Numbered from the stretch's first letter, positions 38,101 through 45,690 are shown. The stretch: 64,000 nucleotides of DNA from Psococerastis gibbosa (GCA_963971405.1 OZ020492.1:11768151-11832150); one strand, 5' to 3'. Numbers and translations: made by a program. The notes: generated by a model from the sequence alone, not told the origin.

Positions 38101-39977
38101 AAAAATGTCTGCATGTATTAGAGGTCATAGACTGCTTATGAAATTGGTGAAATTTGCTGTTTTTTTTATACTTTGTGAATTTCTTAATTTTATAATTCAC
38201 ATCCCTTTTTCTTAATGAATGTGTAGAATTTTGGGTAAATTCTACCTTTTTCAAGTTACAGGTAACTGAATGAAGTCTTATTTTTACTTACCATACAACA
38301 ACCAGTTTACCACTCGAAAAGATTAACACAATGGTTTAATTCCATCGCGCCTAATTTTTGGACAATTAATAATATGAACACGTTCATTAAGATTATTTGC
38401 CATAGCGGCTGAATTAGGGTACACAGCGTTACAATTGCTCAGACTGTAGGTTTCCGCAAGTCGATATTTTTACCAAGAAGCACCGTATTCCCAAAAGCTA
38501 TGCCAATGTATAGAAACCCTCACTTGGATAAAAAATTAAATTGAGTTTCATAAGGCATACTTCCCCTCTAGGATTGGAGCAGTATTGCGGAAAGGCAAAG
38601 GCTAAAGACCGGAAGGTAGTAACACCAGTGAACACACTGTATAATGCGAATTGGTCACGTGCGGAGAATGAATGAAGTCATACAGGGGGAGCTACAGAGT
38701 GTGGGCAACTGAGAGTAGAGGCCAGAGGGTGATGTGCGGTAATTAGGTACACCGCAGCACAGGTGAATTTGCCCCTTCAACCGTGACCCCTGCTGGTGTT
38801 ATGGCTCGGAGGTCGTGTGAAGTGCGTCTTTTTCTGGAGTTTCAATCTATAGATTAGTTTCCAGCGAATGATGAAGTGAATATGACAAATACCAACTTGT
38901 GGTACCTAATTACAGTTCTTTAAAGGAGTGATGAGACATTCACCCGTACAGTATATTTTTCTTAATTTCACCAACCACGCTCTCTTCTCAGTGGCGTCAT
39001 TTCAGATTTTCTAGGGGGGGGGGGCAAGAAGGGAGAAATTATGAAACAATAAATAATAAAAAGCATCAGTCTAGTGTATATTTTCCAAAATCCTTGGGGG
39101 CGGTGCCCTTCTTATGGAAGGGGGCCCCTACCTGACCCAAATGGTGCCACTGCCTCTTCTCAGAGCATGCCCTGACGCCCTGACAGGGTTTTTTGTTGGT
39201 TAAATGTGTTAGAGTTGTGCTCTGTGGGTCGTGGAAGACGTGGTACGTGGCAACAGAAATTAAAAACATATCCTCAGTGGTAGCGAATGTCCCATCTCTC
39301 TTTTATGGTAATCTAATGGTAACCAATGAGCGCCAGGAATGGTTACCAGTAGTTTCATTACTGGCTACCGCAATTCAATAACAGTAACAGTGGTATTAAG
39401 GAAAAAAATCCGACGCACTTCGAACGCACTCTAAATCTCTTGAAGGATACGTCCCGTCCAATCTGTTCGAAAGGGCACCTAGGCCTAAATAGAAAAAAAT
39501 GTGGCGCTCCATAAAAAAGTAAAAATGGGGACAGAGAAAAATGGAGAAAACATTTCATAAATTTTTATTTAATTTAAATAAATAAATAAGGACATTTTTT
39601 GTTCTATTACTAGCCCTCTCTTTACACTCAACTACAGGACTGCCTGCTTTACATGCCCTCCGAAGCATGGCCAGAAAATGTAGGAATTGGTTGATGTTGT
39701 TAATTTTGTTCCGTTGGATATTGTTGTTCCGTATTGCAGATAAGTGATACAACTATTGTTAATGCAAAATAGATTAGGTTTTTATGGAAATAGAATATAG
39801 CACCTCAGTGCTACTGTAAAACTCGCCTGAAAGAAAGTTACATTTTACTTTGACGTAGATTCTGAAACCATCTGATTTGTGCCTTTTAAACTCTTTTTAA
39901 ATTTATAGCTTACCGTTAGTGAGCATTTTCAAGACAGTGAGAACTGCGATAGCTTGGACCATTATATTCATTCTCAT
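25686..39977 (-). CDS. nompA: PAN/ZP-domain transmembrane matrix protein, nompA-like (16 coding exons)
   Basis: This gene encodes a 1284-residue apical extracellular-matrix protein. Coding exons, 5' to 3': 39977-39914, 36452-36105, 35751-35470, 34533-34401, 33252-33110, 32215-31922, 31451-31088, 30384-30281, 30109-29884, 29576-29410, 29226-28908, 28633-28397, 28154-27928, 27548-27238, 26860-26691, 26151-25686. All junctions are GT-AG with consistent phase. Order of parts: signal peptide 1-22; PAN modules near 25-136, 143-231, 234-322 and 338-421; Gly/Tyr/Pro linker to about 595; PAN5 about 603-700; ZP domain about 712-947; furin site RRKR 960-963; Thr-rich stalk; transmembrane helix 1107-1128; cytoplasmic tail. 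Five PAN modules plus ZP match Drosophila NompA, which links mechanosensory dendrites to cuticle. Other PAN-ZP cuticle proteins are the main alternative. Architecture is seen directly; the role is inferred. Confidence 0.85.
26357..26393. repeat. GATA microsatellite in intron 15
   Basis: An interrupted (TAGA)n run with one GGCAGA interruption, inside the intron between exons 15 and 16. Confidence 0.85.
26691..26860 (-). CDS. nompA: ZP/PAN gene exon 15: transmembrane helix
   Basis: Acceptor TTTTATTTTCAG, donor GTAAGT. It encodes VLDSRNDMGIADEGD, then a single hydrophobic segment GLIAALIVVLCLLLVFAAI (helix 1107-1128) followed by Tyr-Lys, giving a type I membrane topology. Confidence 0.86.
27238..27548 (-). 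CDS. nompA: ZP/PAN gene exon 14: Thr/Pro-rich stalk
   Basis: Acceptor TTCCCCTGTTTTAG. The donor GTCTGT is non-consensus after GT. It encodes a Thr-rich segment (STSTTTIHVPK, TTAATATTKTVPRQTT), likely O-glycosylated, then EFVREMIK in phase 0 with the next exon. If the donor is skipped, the frame runs on to a hydrophobic tail ending at 27100. Confidence 0.78.
27600..27823 (-). repeat. SINE-A copy in intron 13
   Basis: The (AAAT)n tail, body AAGCCAACCTAGCGGAG and head ending CTACATGTCC are all present. It lies in the same direction as the host gene relative to other reverse copies and does not overlap splice signals. Confidence 0.85.
27928..28154 (-). CDS. nompA: ZP/PAN gene exon 13: ZP-C end and furin cleavage site
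   Basis: Acceptor ATCTTTCAAATAG, donor GTAGGG. It encodes GCPVDNYVFPGLDRS, ARFNAFKIPESNFLVFEAT and CRDGCQPAYC. The consensus furin site RRKR (residues 960-963) follows, where the ectodomain of ZP proteins is normally released. Confidence 0.9.
28397..28633 (-). CDS. nompA: ZP/PAN gene exon 12: ZP-C subdomain, first part
   Basis: Acceptor CTTTCTTTTCAG, donor GTACGC. It encodes VRLMILYQNRPTTTIAVGD, then PLTFRIESQDNYNYPTDIF and SGRSVQLIDRFG, typical of insect ZP-C domains. Confidence 0.87.
28908..29226 (-). CDS. nompA: ZP/PAN gene exon 11: ZP-N subdomain
   Basis: Acceptor TGAATTTCTAG, donor GTAAGC. It encodes QQCSEDGMEFALRTPEGF, GRIYTYGFYDRCFFRGNGG, YPECGTQRYGDTMTNIVVVQ and YNLTCLFRG. These are the conserved cysteines and the C-G...VVVQ pattern of ZP-N, the polymerisation module. 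Confidence 0.88.
29410..29576 (-). CDS. nompA: ZP/PAN gene exon 10: PAN module 5, second part
   Basis: Acceptor CTGAATTTCAG, donor GTGGGT (atypical). It encodes DNCELSDKDTRELDVNN and an acidic YFEISGDYDYFERSQG stretch, ending GECLD just before the ZP domain. Confidence 0.82.
29884..30109 (-). CDS. nompA: ZP/PAN gene exon 9: linker end and PAN module 5, first part
   Basis: Acceptor AAAAGTTTCAG, donor GTACGG. It encodes GGYPPPPPTYAGG, then RCDEPDNFRQVGVRLRL, CERECADARDFVCRSFNY. PAN5 therefore sits directly before the ZP domain. Confidence 0.84.
30281..30384 (-). CDS. nompA: ZP/PAN gene exon 8: Gly/Pro linker, tandem acceptor
   Basis: Encodes YGGGSPIGGGTFPGGG and YPTPNYPIPGQNMP. The acceptor is CATAGTAG, two AGs three bases apart, so the exon may begin at 30384 or 30381, adding or dropping one Arg without changing frame. 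The donor GTAATT is weak. Confidence 0.78.
30385..31087. other. Intron 7 of the ZP/PAN gene
   Basis: Mostly unrecognised sequence. The stretch 30880-31070 shares scattered blocks (CACTGAAGATGTC-like, GACCACGGCC) with 41930-42080, suggesting an uncharacterised repeat. Confidence 0.4.
31088..31451 (-). CDS. nompA: ZP/PAN gene exon 7: Pro-rich then Gly/Tyr/Asn-rich linker
   Basis: Acceptor TTATTCTTTCAG, donor GTAAGT. It encodes about 120 residues of low-complexity linker. The first part is Pro/Tyr/His-rich; the second is built of GGGGSYHQGGYQGNGYY-type repeats with three NYNGGGSYNGGG-like units. This resembles glycine-rich cuticle proteins and probably gives a flexible or self-associating spacer between PAN4 and PAN5. 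Confidence 0.82.
31922..32215 (-). CDS. nompA: ZP/PAN gene exon 6: PAN module 4
   Basis: Acceptor GATTCTTTCAG, donor GTAAGA. It encodes FQRYRNSRLGGESHSE, then CLDECLRQASFECRSAVY and RVCRLSRFNTRDG, ending DYDYYENLM. The first Cys of the classical pattern is not evident. Confidence 0.84.
32216..33109. other. Intron 5 of the ZP/PAN gene
   Basis: Non-coding and AT-rich; no repeat family is recognised. Confidence 0.5.
33110..33252 (-). CDS. nompA: ZP/PAN gene exon 5: PAN module 3, second half
   Basis: Acceptor TTTCTTTATAG, donor GTAAGT. It encodes YFCRSIEYDHQKRECIVSE and ends LFDLVCLDS. This completes the PAN pattern begun in exon 4. Confidence 0.83.
33560..33790 (-). repeat. R4 repeat in intron 4, reverse orientation
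   Basis: TCGTATCTGTACTTGGTTAA, CAACCGGTGTTGGTTGAC and GGCCTATGGGCCACTATC are complements of R4 blocks. A run of about 15 G at 33428-33442 precedes it and may be the remnant of another G-tract element (AGGGCCGTAGACCG). Confidence 0.6.
33826..34009. mobile_element. hAT-like G/C-tract MITE in intron 4
   Basis: The ends CAGGCCCGTAATCAGG and GGGTACGGGCCTG are inverted repeats. The flanking octamers CCCCGATG and CCCCAATG differ at one base. A G run follows the left end and a C run precedes the right end. Confidence 0.8.
34401..34533 (-). CDS. nompA: ZP/PAN gene exon 4: PAN module 3, first half
   Basis: Acceptor TTTCTTTCACAG, donor GTGAGT. It encodes RRCDGLAVFVKEENKRLGG, then SLEECQNQCLRAE. The module is split after the helix (phase 2). 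Confidence 0.83.
34847..34986. mobile_element. Short foldback MITE in intron 3
   Basis: A near-perfect 140-bp hairpin: GGCGGGGTTTCCACCGACCT and its complement close it, with inner arms TGCAAATGACATTGACGTGG. It shares its ends with the Harbinger-like elements at 12096 and 43231. TAA follows the right end; the left flank is GTA. Confidence 0.8.
34987..35280 (+). repeat. SINE-B-related fragments in intron 3
   Basis: Body sequence TAATGGGTACGTCACC...AAAGCGCGGCTGC and, further right, a head-like CAGAAGGTTGGGGCTCGAGAC are recognisable. Confidence 0.5.
35470..35751 (-). CDS. nompA: ZP/PAN gene exon 3: PAN module 2
   Basis: Acceptor ATTCTTCCAG, donor GTAAGT. It encodes CPNRRYVFERHPRKK, then CEERCLNENAFVCRSVTYN and ACSMTRFTRR to ENTCLS. 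One whole PAN module is carried on a single symmetric (phase 1-1) exon. Confidence 0.87.
36105..36452 (-). CDS. nompA: ZP/PAN gene exon 2: PAN module 1
   Basis: Acceptor TTTGTTTCAG, donor GTAAGT. It encodes residues 22-137, from QTTCNHGLGRVVYERIPD through CQDLCLRD and CTSFNFQPG to CYLTQEQAH. The Cys spacing and central CxxxC of an apple/PAN fold are seen. An intron of about 3.5 kb separates it from exon 1. Confidence 0.85.
36487..36709 (+). repeat. SINE-C copy in intron 1
   Basis: TCCAGGCCACGGTGTGGGCC, ATAGTGGATTCCGAACCAC and ACTACCAAGTTATCTGC match SINE-C. It is the forward counterpart of the copy at 11661-11895. Confidence 0.75.
37255..37477. mobile_element. Possible hAT-like MITE in intron 1
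   Basis: The ends CAGTGGCGGATACAGG and CTGGATCCACCACTG are inverted repeats. The flanks GACTTGGA and ACTTGTGA are only loosely alike, so the duplication is decayed or absent. A small frame inside is not supported. Confidence 0.6.
37925..38085 (+). repeat. R4 fragment in intron 1
   Basis: It matches R4 blocks such as CTTGCCCAATGCCATTTGCC and GAATTTTAGGCCGATGGC. Confidence 0.5.
39577..39684 (-). repeat. SINE-A truncated copy in intron 1
   Basis: The tail TAAATAAATAAGGAC and body TACATGCCCTCCGAAGCATG are present; the tRNA head is missing. Confidence 0.75.
39914..39977 (-). CDS. nompA: ZP/PAN gene coding exon 1: signal peptide
   Basis: It encodes MRMNIMVQAIAVLTVLKMLTN, a short basic start followed by a hydrophobic stretch. 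Cleavage is likely after the Ala made across the splice (TNA|QTT). The donor GTAAGC follows an intron phase of 1. The start is chosen because it alone gives a signal peptide in frame with exon 2. Confidence 0.8.
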
Positions 39978-40058
39978 CTTGTCAGTGTCGTAAACAGCTG
40001 ATCATGTTATCTCTAATCAAAGATAACGCTTCTCCACGTTTTGGAGCGAAATTTAGAT
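39978..40058 (-). promoter_or_regulatory. 5' UTR segment of the ZP/PAN gene, with upstream ORF
   Basis: A 3' splice signal CTTTTTCAG ends at 40060, so an untranslated first exon must lie further upstream (higher coordinates) and is not identified. An upstream ATG at 40005 opens an 8-codon reading frame whose TGA ends at 39982, four bases before the main ATG. The 20-bp inverted repeat at 40007-40026 is made of two AGATAA (GATA-type) motifs. Confidence 0.6.
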
Positions 40059-40421
40059 TCTGAAAAAGAAAAAAGAAATACATTACTAAGTATTAACAAA
40101 CGGTATACATACAATTATAATGACTGAGTTTAGAGGTAGCAGAACTCAGAAAGTTCTTATTAAAATTAAAACAAATGTTACAAATTTTATGGAAAAAATT
40201 ATTTACTCGATCCCCGGCCAAAAATACCTATAAACAGACTATTGAGGACTTAATAAAAAAATACAAGTTTTCTCCAGAAACAGGCTACTTTGTATTTTGT
40301 GTGTTCTTTTTTGTTTAAAAAAAGGTTAATCGCGTACAAACAATAAACGAATGAATCCAATTAACCTAATAACGTAATATAGTAATCCTAATAATCTGAA
40401 TAACCTGATAGGTAGGCTGCT

Positions 40422-40822
40422 TATAAATAAATAAACATTGACTTTTTTGTTCTATTACTAAGCCAACCTAGCGGATTTAGGACTATAAAGCCCTATCTTA
40501 CACTCAACCAAGGCCGTAGCCAAGGGGGGGTTCATGGGGGGTTCGAACCCCCCCCCCCCCCCCCGAAATGAAATGAATTGATACTAGATTGAATCGGATT
40601 TTGAGAGGAAAAATAAAAACCACTATATAATACCCAATGAAATTTCTAAACCCTCCCCCCCCCCCCGAAAAAGAAATCCTGGCTACAGCCTTGCACTCAA
40701 CTAGGAAAACCGCCTGCTTTACATGCCCCCCGAAGCATGGCCAGAAAATGTAGCTAGTGTGAGACTGGAAACAACAACCTTTCGGGTGAAAGTCGGAGTC
40801 TGTACCACTACTCTACATATCT
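40422..40822 (-). repeat. SINE-A copy interrupted by a hAT-like MITE
   Basis: A reverse SINE-A copy: its tail and body run to CACTCAAC at 40508 and resume at 40694 with CACTCAACTAGGAAAACC, then the tRNA head. The removed segment is the 185-bp MITE, so the MITE is the younger insertion. Confidence 0.88.
40509..40693. mobile_element. hAT-like poly-C MITE with 8-bp duplication
   Basis: The ends CAAGGCCGTAGCCAAGG and GGCTACAGCCTTG flank two C runs. The octamer CACTCAAC is duplicated exactly (40501-40508 and 40694-40701), and uninterrupted SINE-A copies carry it once, which proves the insertion. Nearly identical in sequence to 1765-1943. Confidence 0.92.
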
Positions 40823-40999
40823 TGTACTTGTGTCGAGTTATGACACGACTTCGACGCACAAGTACAAGTACGCTACCACCTTCCCTCGGAAGTCGCTTAC
40901 AACGTAAACTTACTAATATACTAATATTCCATAAAATTTGTAAAATGCCCTTTCTCTTGTTATAGCCCTACCATCAATTAATGTAATTTTTCTGTTAAA

Positions 41000-42289
41000 A
41001 TAAATTAAAATACGAATAAAAAAATTATCGAATTATTTTATTTCAGATGAGAGATTGCAAATTTTCGGCGAAGGCTAGTATTTTTTATAGTCTTCAAAGA
41101 CAATTCTAATAGCTCTGTGGGAAAGGACGGAGAGATTTTTAATTTTGTAAGAAAACGTAACAAAACAAAATTTGGTTACAAAAAATTTGGAGCACTTTGC
41201 CTTGGGTAACTTCGATATTTCAGAATTAATTAAGAAACTTACCAAAAAAATAATAACTTAAACGCCTACAATTTACGAAAAATAAGTCTAACGTGTCAGA
41301 TATGTTGAATTGAGGCTGTTTCTGCTGTGGTCTTCCGAATATATACCTTCAATAGACGGGACCAATTATAGTCTGCTAGTTACTACCAAGCGCATGACTA
41401 TTCTACAGCAGTGGCGAATCCACCCAGATCGAAAATGACCAGTAGAATATTAGGCTATATAAATATTTATATCGGAGTAGGAAGTTTTTACCCCGCCATT
41501 TTGACCTCAGACATTTTGACTTTGCCCTTTTGACTTTTTGATCCCTGGAGTTTTAATTCTTTGGCTGCGAAAATAGCGAATGAGAAAGATGCGGTATATG
41601 CATTATTAAGAATCATTCAAGGTATATTTTTTTACACTGTTTTGGATGCGAAGAGTGTGTGTGTAAAATGAGCGCTAATAATAATGAAGAAACATGCACT
41701 GCGTGCTGCCGTGTGCGGTTTAGGAAGGTAATTTGGAAAGGGAACTGAAATCGGTTTTTCAGGGGGTATATTAATTGATTTGGCCTATCGGCGTTTTGAC
41801 GTTTATAACAAAAGTTTAAATGTCAACCACTAAACCAAAATTGACAATGAAAAAATTAACAAGCACCCTTGCCCGAGGCTGGAACCGTTCAACGGACATC
41901 ATACAGTACATGTAACTGCAAAGGCTGTCACGGCCGGAGTCGAGTGAAGAACCAGTAGTATCCGCCGAAGTAAAACCTTCGATGTCTATGCAGTGCCACT
42001 GAAGATGTCGACCGCAGATGTTGACGAAACGTTTGGAAGTTCACGTTCATTTCGACTACGGCCCATCAGCCCGGATTCTACTGGTTCTTCAGTTCATGAC
42101 TTGTACCTCACCTGCAAATAGCCCCCATTATCTCAACCTTTCGGTATATTTATAGCTTTCGTGAGTAGAACCCACTCGGTTTGATCCATATATTTTAGGT
42201 CCGGGTTTCAGTTTGGACCAACTTTCTTCAGTACTTTGGTCCGACTGAAAATCAGGATCAGACCGATCCGTATCCATCATTACTTCTAA
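41000..42289. other. Non-genic stretch between the ZP/PAN gene and the peptide cluster
   Basis: No gene is seen. A 41930-42080 segment (CGGCCCATCAGCCCGG) resembles sequence upstream of the second peptide gene at about 47320. Confidence 0.45.
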
Positions 42290-42505
42290 TGAGACACAAG
42301 ACAAATAATTCGTGTGATATCTCCACCACTTTTGATATGGTGCCAGGTATTGAAGTATTGACATAGCTTAATATAATGTTTTTACAGAGCAGTGAGCACG
42401 TACGCTGCAGAATGATAAACCACGAACATTCTGATATATATTCGAGCGTTAACCATCGAAAAGTCAGAGATTTCCTTTAGTCTTCTGGAGAAACAATTCA
42501 CAAAA
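42290..42505 (+). promoter_or_regulatory. Promoter of Kazal-like peptide gene A
   Basis: A TATA-type GATATATATTCGAG sits about 70 bases before the ATG, followed by GTTAACCATCGAAAAG. The same block, with GTTAACCTTCGAAAAG and GGTATATATTTAAG, precedes gene B. The conserved upstream blocks are GTGTGATATCT and ACTTTTGATATGG. Confidence 0.7.
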
Positions 42506-42536
42506 ATGAAGGTTTTATTTCTGGTGTTCTTTATCA
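42506..42536 (+). CDS. Kazal-like A exon 1 (signal peptide)
   Basis: ATG in context CAAAAATGAAG; ten codons plus one base; donor GTAAGTATC. Confidence 0.78.
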
Positions 42537-45330
42537 GTAAGTATCATATAGTAACTATTTGTATAGTCCACGCAAAATGAGAAAAGTATGGACATGGAAT
42601 GTTTTGATCCTGTGCAACACTATAAAAATATTCCTTGCGCCATTTTGTGTTACCTTGTTGCAAGGCATAACAAAAATTGTGCAAAGAATATTTTTACAGT
42701 ATTGCACAGGTTCAAAACATTCCATGTCCATACTTTTCTCATTTTGCGTGGACTATAATTAAGCATACATAAACGTGCGTACTTTGTACTTTTTTATTTT
42801 CTATTTTCTTAACAATGGCTTGTAATTTTTTTACCATTATACTCGCAATAACAAAAAATTTATAAGTATTCCCCCAACCTACGGAAGTGCCTTATCCTCA
42901 GTTCCTCACATACCAAGCAAGCGTGTTGCTGACCCCAACATCCCAAAATTTGCTGTTAATGTGAAAGAAAACATATTGCCATAATAATAATAATATTCTT
43001 TAAGGACGTTTTTATGAACCTAGGCCTAATTATACCCATTGGCCCCTTGTCCAATGCCAACAACCCCATGAATTTCTGACACTATTTATATTGTTCCGAT
43101 AAGAATTTTGGGCCATTGGCAAACTGTTATAACGTCCTCGATGTCAACCTACACCGGCTAAAAGCGATTATGGGCAAGCTGTGACAAGCTTACCATTGGC
43201 GCAGTGTAACAGGTCGAAGCATATGACTTAGGCTAGGGCTATTTACAAAAACGGTGACGTGGTAGCAGACATTCAAGACTTAGGCGGGGTTTCCACCGAT
43301 CTCGCATTGCAGAATTGACGGAAATGTTTATTTTCCTCTATGCCATAGTTAAAATTGATCAATGATCATACAGTAAAATCACAAACAAACAAACTAAAAT
43401 TAAAAAATGGCGTCATGGTATATGTTAAGTACAAACATTTTAATAGATTTCTATAAAAAGAAAAATTCTAATTTCCGTCAATGTCATTTGCATTCTGCAA
43501 TGCGAGGTCGGTGGAAACCCCGCCTAAGTCTTGAATGTCTGCTACCACGTCACCGTTTTTGTAAATAGCCCTAGCCGGTCGGTGGAATGGGCGCCTTATC
43601 TAAGTACAGATATATGAGTTTTACCAATATGATTAAATTCCCACGGAATTTTGAAGTACTAGCATCGAACTATAATCCTCCACAATTGTATTTGTATTTT
43701 TGTATTTTTTAAATATTATTCGCATACAAACAATTCAATGAATGTATCCGAATAACCTCTTCAGTCACCTCTGTAGGTAATACCTGTGCTGAGTTACCAC
43801 AGGTTTCCGATCGCATGGTATATACAGACTCGCACAAGTACGAATAAGCTACCACAATTAATGCCATCGAAGGCCATTGACAATTACTAATACAAATCTG
43901 GACATAAAAAAAAATAGACAGCTATTTATACAGTCCACCCCAGAGTGGTAAAGCTGGAACCGCTAAGGCGGGTATTCCACATACGTACATCGTCAATGAA
44001 AATTATGAAATTGAAGGACATTTCAATTTTTTCATTGAGGCGGCCATTCCACATGTTTTTTTTTCAAAAATGGACAATTTTCTATTGAAACGTATGCGCC
44101 AAATTTTTGAAATTTGTTTGCATTTGTTTCTTGACATTGTATTTGTTTTCTTCGTCGCCTTATTATTTAAACTTTGCTTGTTACTTTGTTTGTGATTTTA
44201 CTCTATAATCAATTGATCATTGATCAATTTTAACAATAGCATAGAGTAAAATTGAAATGTCCTTCAATTTCGTAATTTTCATTGACGATGTACGTATGTG
44301 GAATACCCGCCTAATGAAAATGTTGAATAATGCTGAAATAAATACGTTTCTATGGTTTTAGGTGCCATCGTAACTTATCACTTGGTGATTTCGGCGACAT
44401 GTTCATGTCCAAAGCTATCGAGGCCTGTGTGTGGCATGGACTCGCAAGGGAACATGAGAACTTTTAGCAACAACTGTACGATGCAATGTGCAGGTAGCTT
44501 ACTAAGCTTTAAAATTATATTAATTAGTTGGAACATTGGCTATTGAATACAAGGTGTTTCAGGCGAACTACTAGCAACGTCAAGTGAGCAAAAATTGGCG
44601 TTGCAATATTGAAAATGTACCGTCATCATTGATTTATATCTTAGGGGTAAATGATGGAAGTATACAGAGGTTCAGGAGTGGACATCCCGTTTCCAAATAT
44701 TTTGTATAATGATAGTAGAATTAAGCGTAGTAAACTTGAAGTGGGAAATGTTAGTAGTGTGTATTTTGTACAGTTTGTATCCTAAGAGAGAGTAAGTAGA
44801 GGCTGTCATAGTGTAAGAAGATAAAGTATGGGAGGTCGGGTAAGTAAACTATGGAAATGGAGTGGAATTGACAGCGTAAGAAGATGTGGTCCTAAAAGGG
44901 ACACATGTACAGTATGTACCCCGACGAATAAAAAGTTGGGGCACACCTCTAAAACTGGCACGTACAGTATTTCCAGCATTTTTAAAAGGCAATACAGCAA
45001 TAACCAAAGTTGCATTTTTTACCCACAACAACATCATCTGCTGGCGAGCAAGTTCCCACAGAGCGGGTACGCCATGGAGCCCACATTGTAGCCTAATAGA
45101 AGTGGTGGTTTGGACTTTGGTGGTTTATGAGCACTTTTCAGTCTGAACGTTTTCGACTGATAATAATGAAATAATTAATGATGATTGTCATTGTTGAACA
45201 CAGAAAATAGTTATGAAGTTTTTTTAAAGTAACGCGGTACACTTCTTGGCAACCGTGACTTAAAAAATTATTTTTGTGTTTTTCAGGATTCGCGTTCTAC
45301 CAAAATGGAACTTGTCCTTCTTCTTCATAG
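42506..45330 (+). CDS. Secreted Kazal-like peptide A (3 exons, 68 residues)
   Basis: Coding exons 42506-42536, 44362-44493 and 45287-45330, with GT-AG introns in phase 1. The product starts MKVLFLVFFISAIVTYHLV, a signal peptide split by intron 1. The mature part is a single Kazal-like domain: ATCSCPKLSRPVCGMDS, then RTFSNNCTMQC and FYQNGTC. Cysteine spacing is C-x-C-x7-C-x14-C-x3-C-x10-C; TFSNNC is the Kazal TYxNxC motif with Phe. By Kazal numbering the P1 residue (second after Cys2) is Lys, which suggests a trypsin-like target. Insect relatives act as extracellular protease inhibitors or antimicrobial peptides. An AATAAA lies at 45372. Genes B and C downstream have the same plan. Function is inferred. 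Confidence 0.82.
42563..42762. mobile_element. Foldback MITE in intron 1 of peptide gene A
   Basis: The arms TATAGTCCACGCAAAATGAG and CTCATTTTGCGTGGACTATA are exact complements and continue with TATGGACATGGAATGTTTTGA on the left. The inner CCTGTGCAA and ATATT arms also pair. TATA at each end fits a TA target duplication (Tc1/mariner-like). The 200 bp would form a long hairpin in the pre-mRNA. A 67-codon frame across it is a by-product. Confidence 0.85.
42990..43228 (+). repeat. R4 repeat in intron 1 of peptide gene A
   Basis: TTGGCCCCTTGTCCAATGCC, CAACCTACACCGGCTAAAAG and the CATATGACTTA end are shared with other R4 copies. A Harbinger-like element has inserted at its right edge. Confidence 0.65.
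43231..43595. mobile_element. Foldback MITE, PIF/Harbinger-like, in intron 1 of peptide gene A
   Basis: Nearly the same sequence as 12096-12479, in opposite internal orientation. The left end lacks about 19 terminal bases. TTA flanks both sides (43228-43230 and 43596-43598). Confidence 0.8.
43738..43870 (-). repeat. SINE-D copy, reverse orientation
   Basis: CTCTTCAGTCACCTCTGTAG, CCGATCGCATGG and AGACTCGCACAAGTAC are complements of SINE-D blocks. Confidence 0.6.
43967..44311. mobile_element. Foldback MITE with TAA duplication in intron 1 of peptide gene A
   Basis: The ends GGCGGGTATTCCACATACGT and ACGTATGTGGAATACCCGCC are perfect 20-bp inverted repeats, with TAA on both sides. Inner arms (CATCGTCAATGAAAATTA) pair further. 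A second GGCGGCCATTCCACATG inside suggests a nested relic. Its right end lies 50 bases before exon 2. Confidence 0.88.
44362..44493 (+). CDS. Kazal-like A exon 2 (five of six cysteines)
   Basis: Acceptor TCTATGGTTTTAG; donor GTAGCTTAC. It encodes SAIVTYHLVISATC to CTMQCA. Confidence 0.83.
45287..45330 (+). CDS. Kazal-like A exon 3 (last cysteine, stop)
   Basis: Acceptor TGTTTTTCAG; encodes GFAFYQNGTCPSSS and TAG. Confidence 0.82.
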
Positions 45331-45371
45331 AGTTCCAACACTATGTCCTAAGCATAGGCCTGTACTATTGA

Positions 45372-45377
45372 AATAAA
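45372..45377 (+). terminator. Polyadenylation signal of peptide gene A
   Basis: AATAAA 42 bases after the stop codon. Confidence 0.6.
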
Positions 45378-45412
45378 CAATGCCGAATTTAATCTGATTA
45401 TTTTTTTCCCTC

Positions 45413-45690
45413 TTTGTACGTTGGTATAAGCTTTGTGATGGTCGAAATATTTAATATTTCAATGGATTTACACGTTTTGAACTCCCAGGATCCCATAAAA
45501 AAAATCTTCTGTCTGTCAGTCAGAATATCTCTCTAGCTACTCGGTAGAATTCGATAAAATTTGGTTTTCAGAAATCTTATCATGGATTCTTTCTAACTTC
45601 AGGCATAATAAATAGCGACAAAATCGAAAAAGGTGTTTTCCCAAGCAAGGTTTTGGTTCTGAAGACGAAAATATTTTTAATTTTTTTTTA
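45413..45690 (+). repeat. Element L fragment
   Basis: Starts TTTGTACGTTGGTATAAGC, then TTTGTGATGGTCGAAATAT; an internal deletion joins the head to a later part (TAACTTCAGGCATAATAAAT). Confidence 0.65.

Noticed and set aside
38590-38740. Another LINE coding relic (GHVRRMNE-like text)
   Set aside because: Too short and frame-broken to be distinguished from chance.
42559-42762. 67-codon frame in intron 1 of peptide gene A as a coding exon
   Set aside because: It lies wholly within a palindromic MITE.
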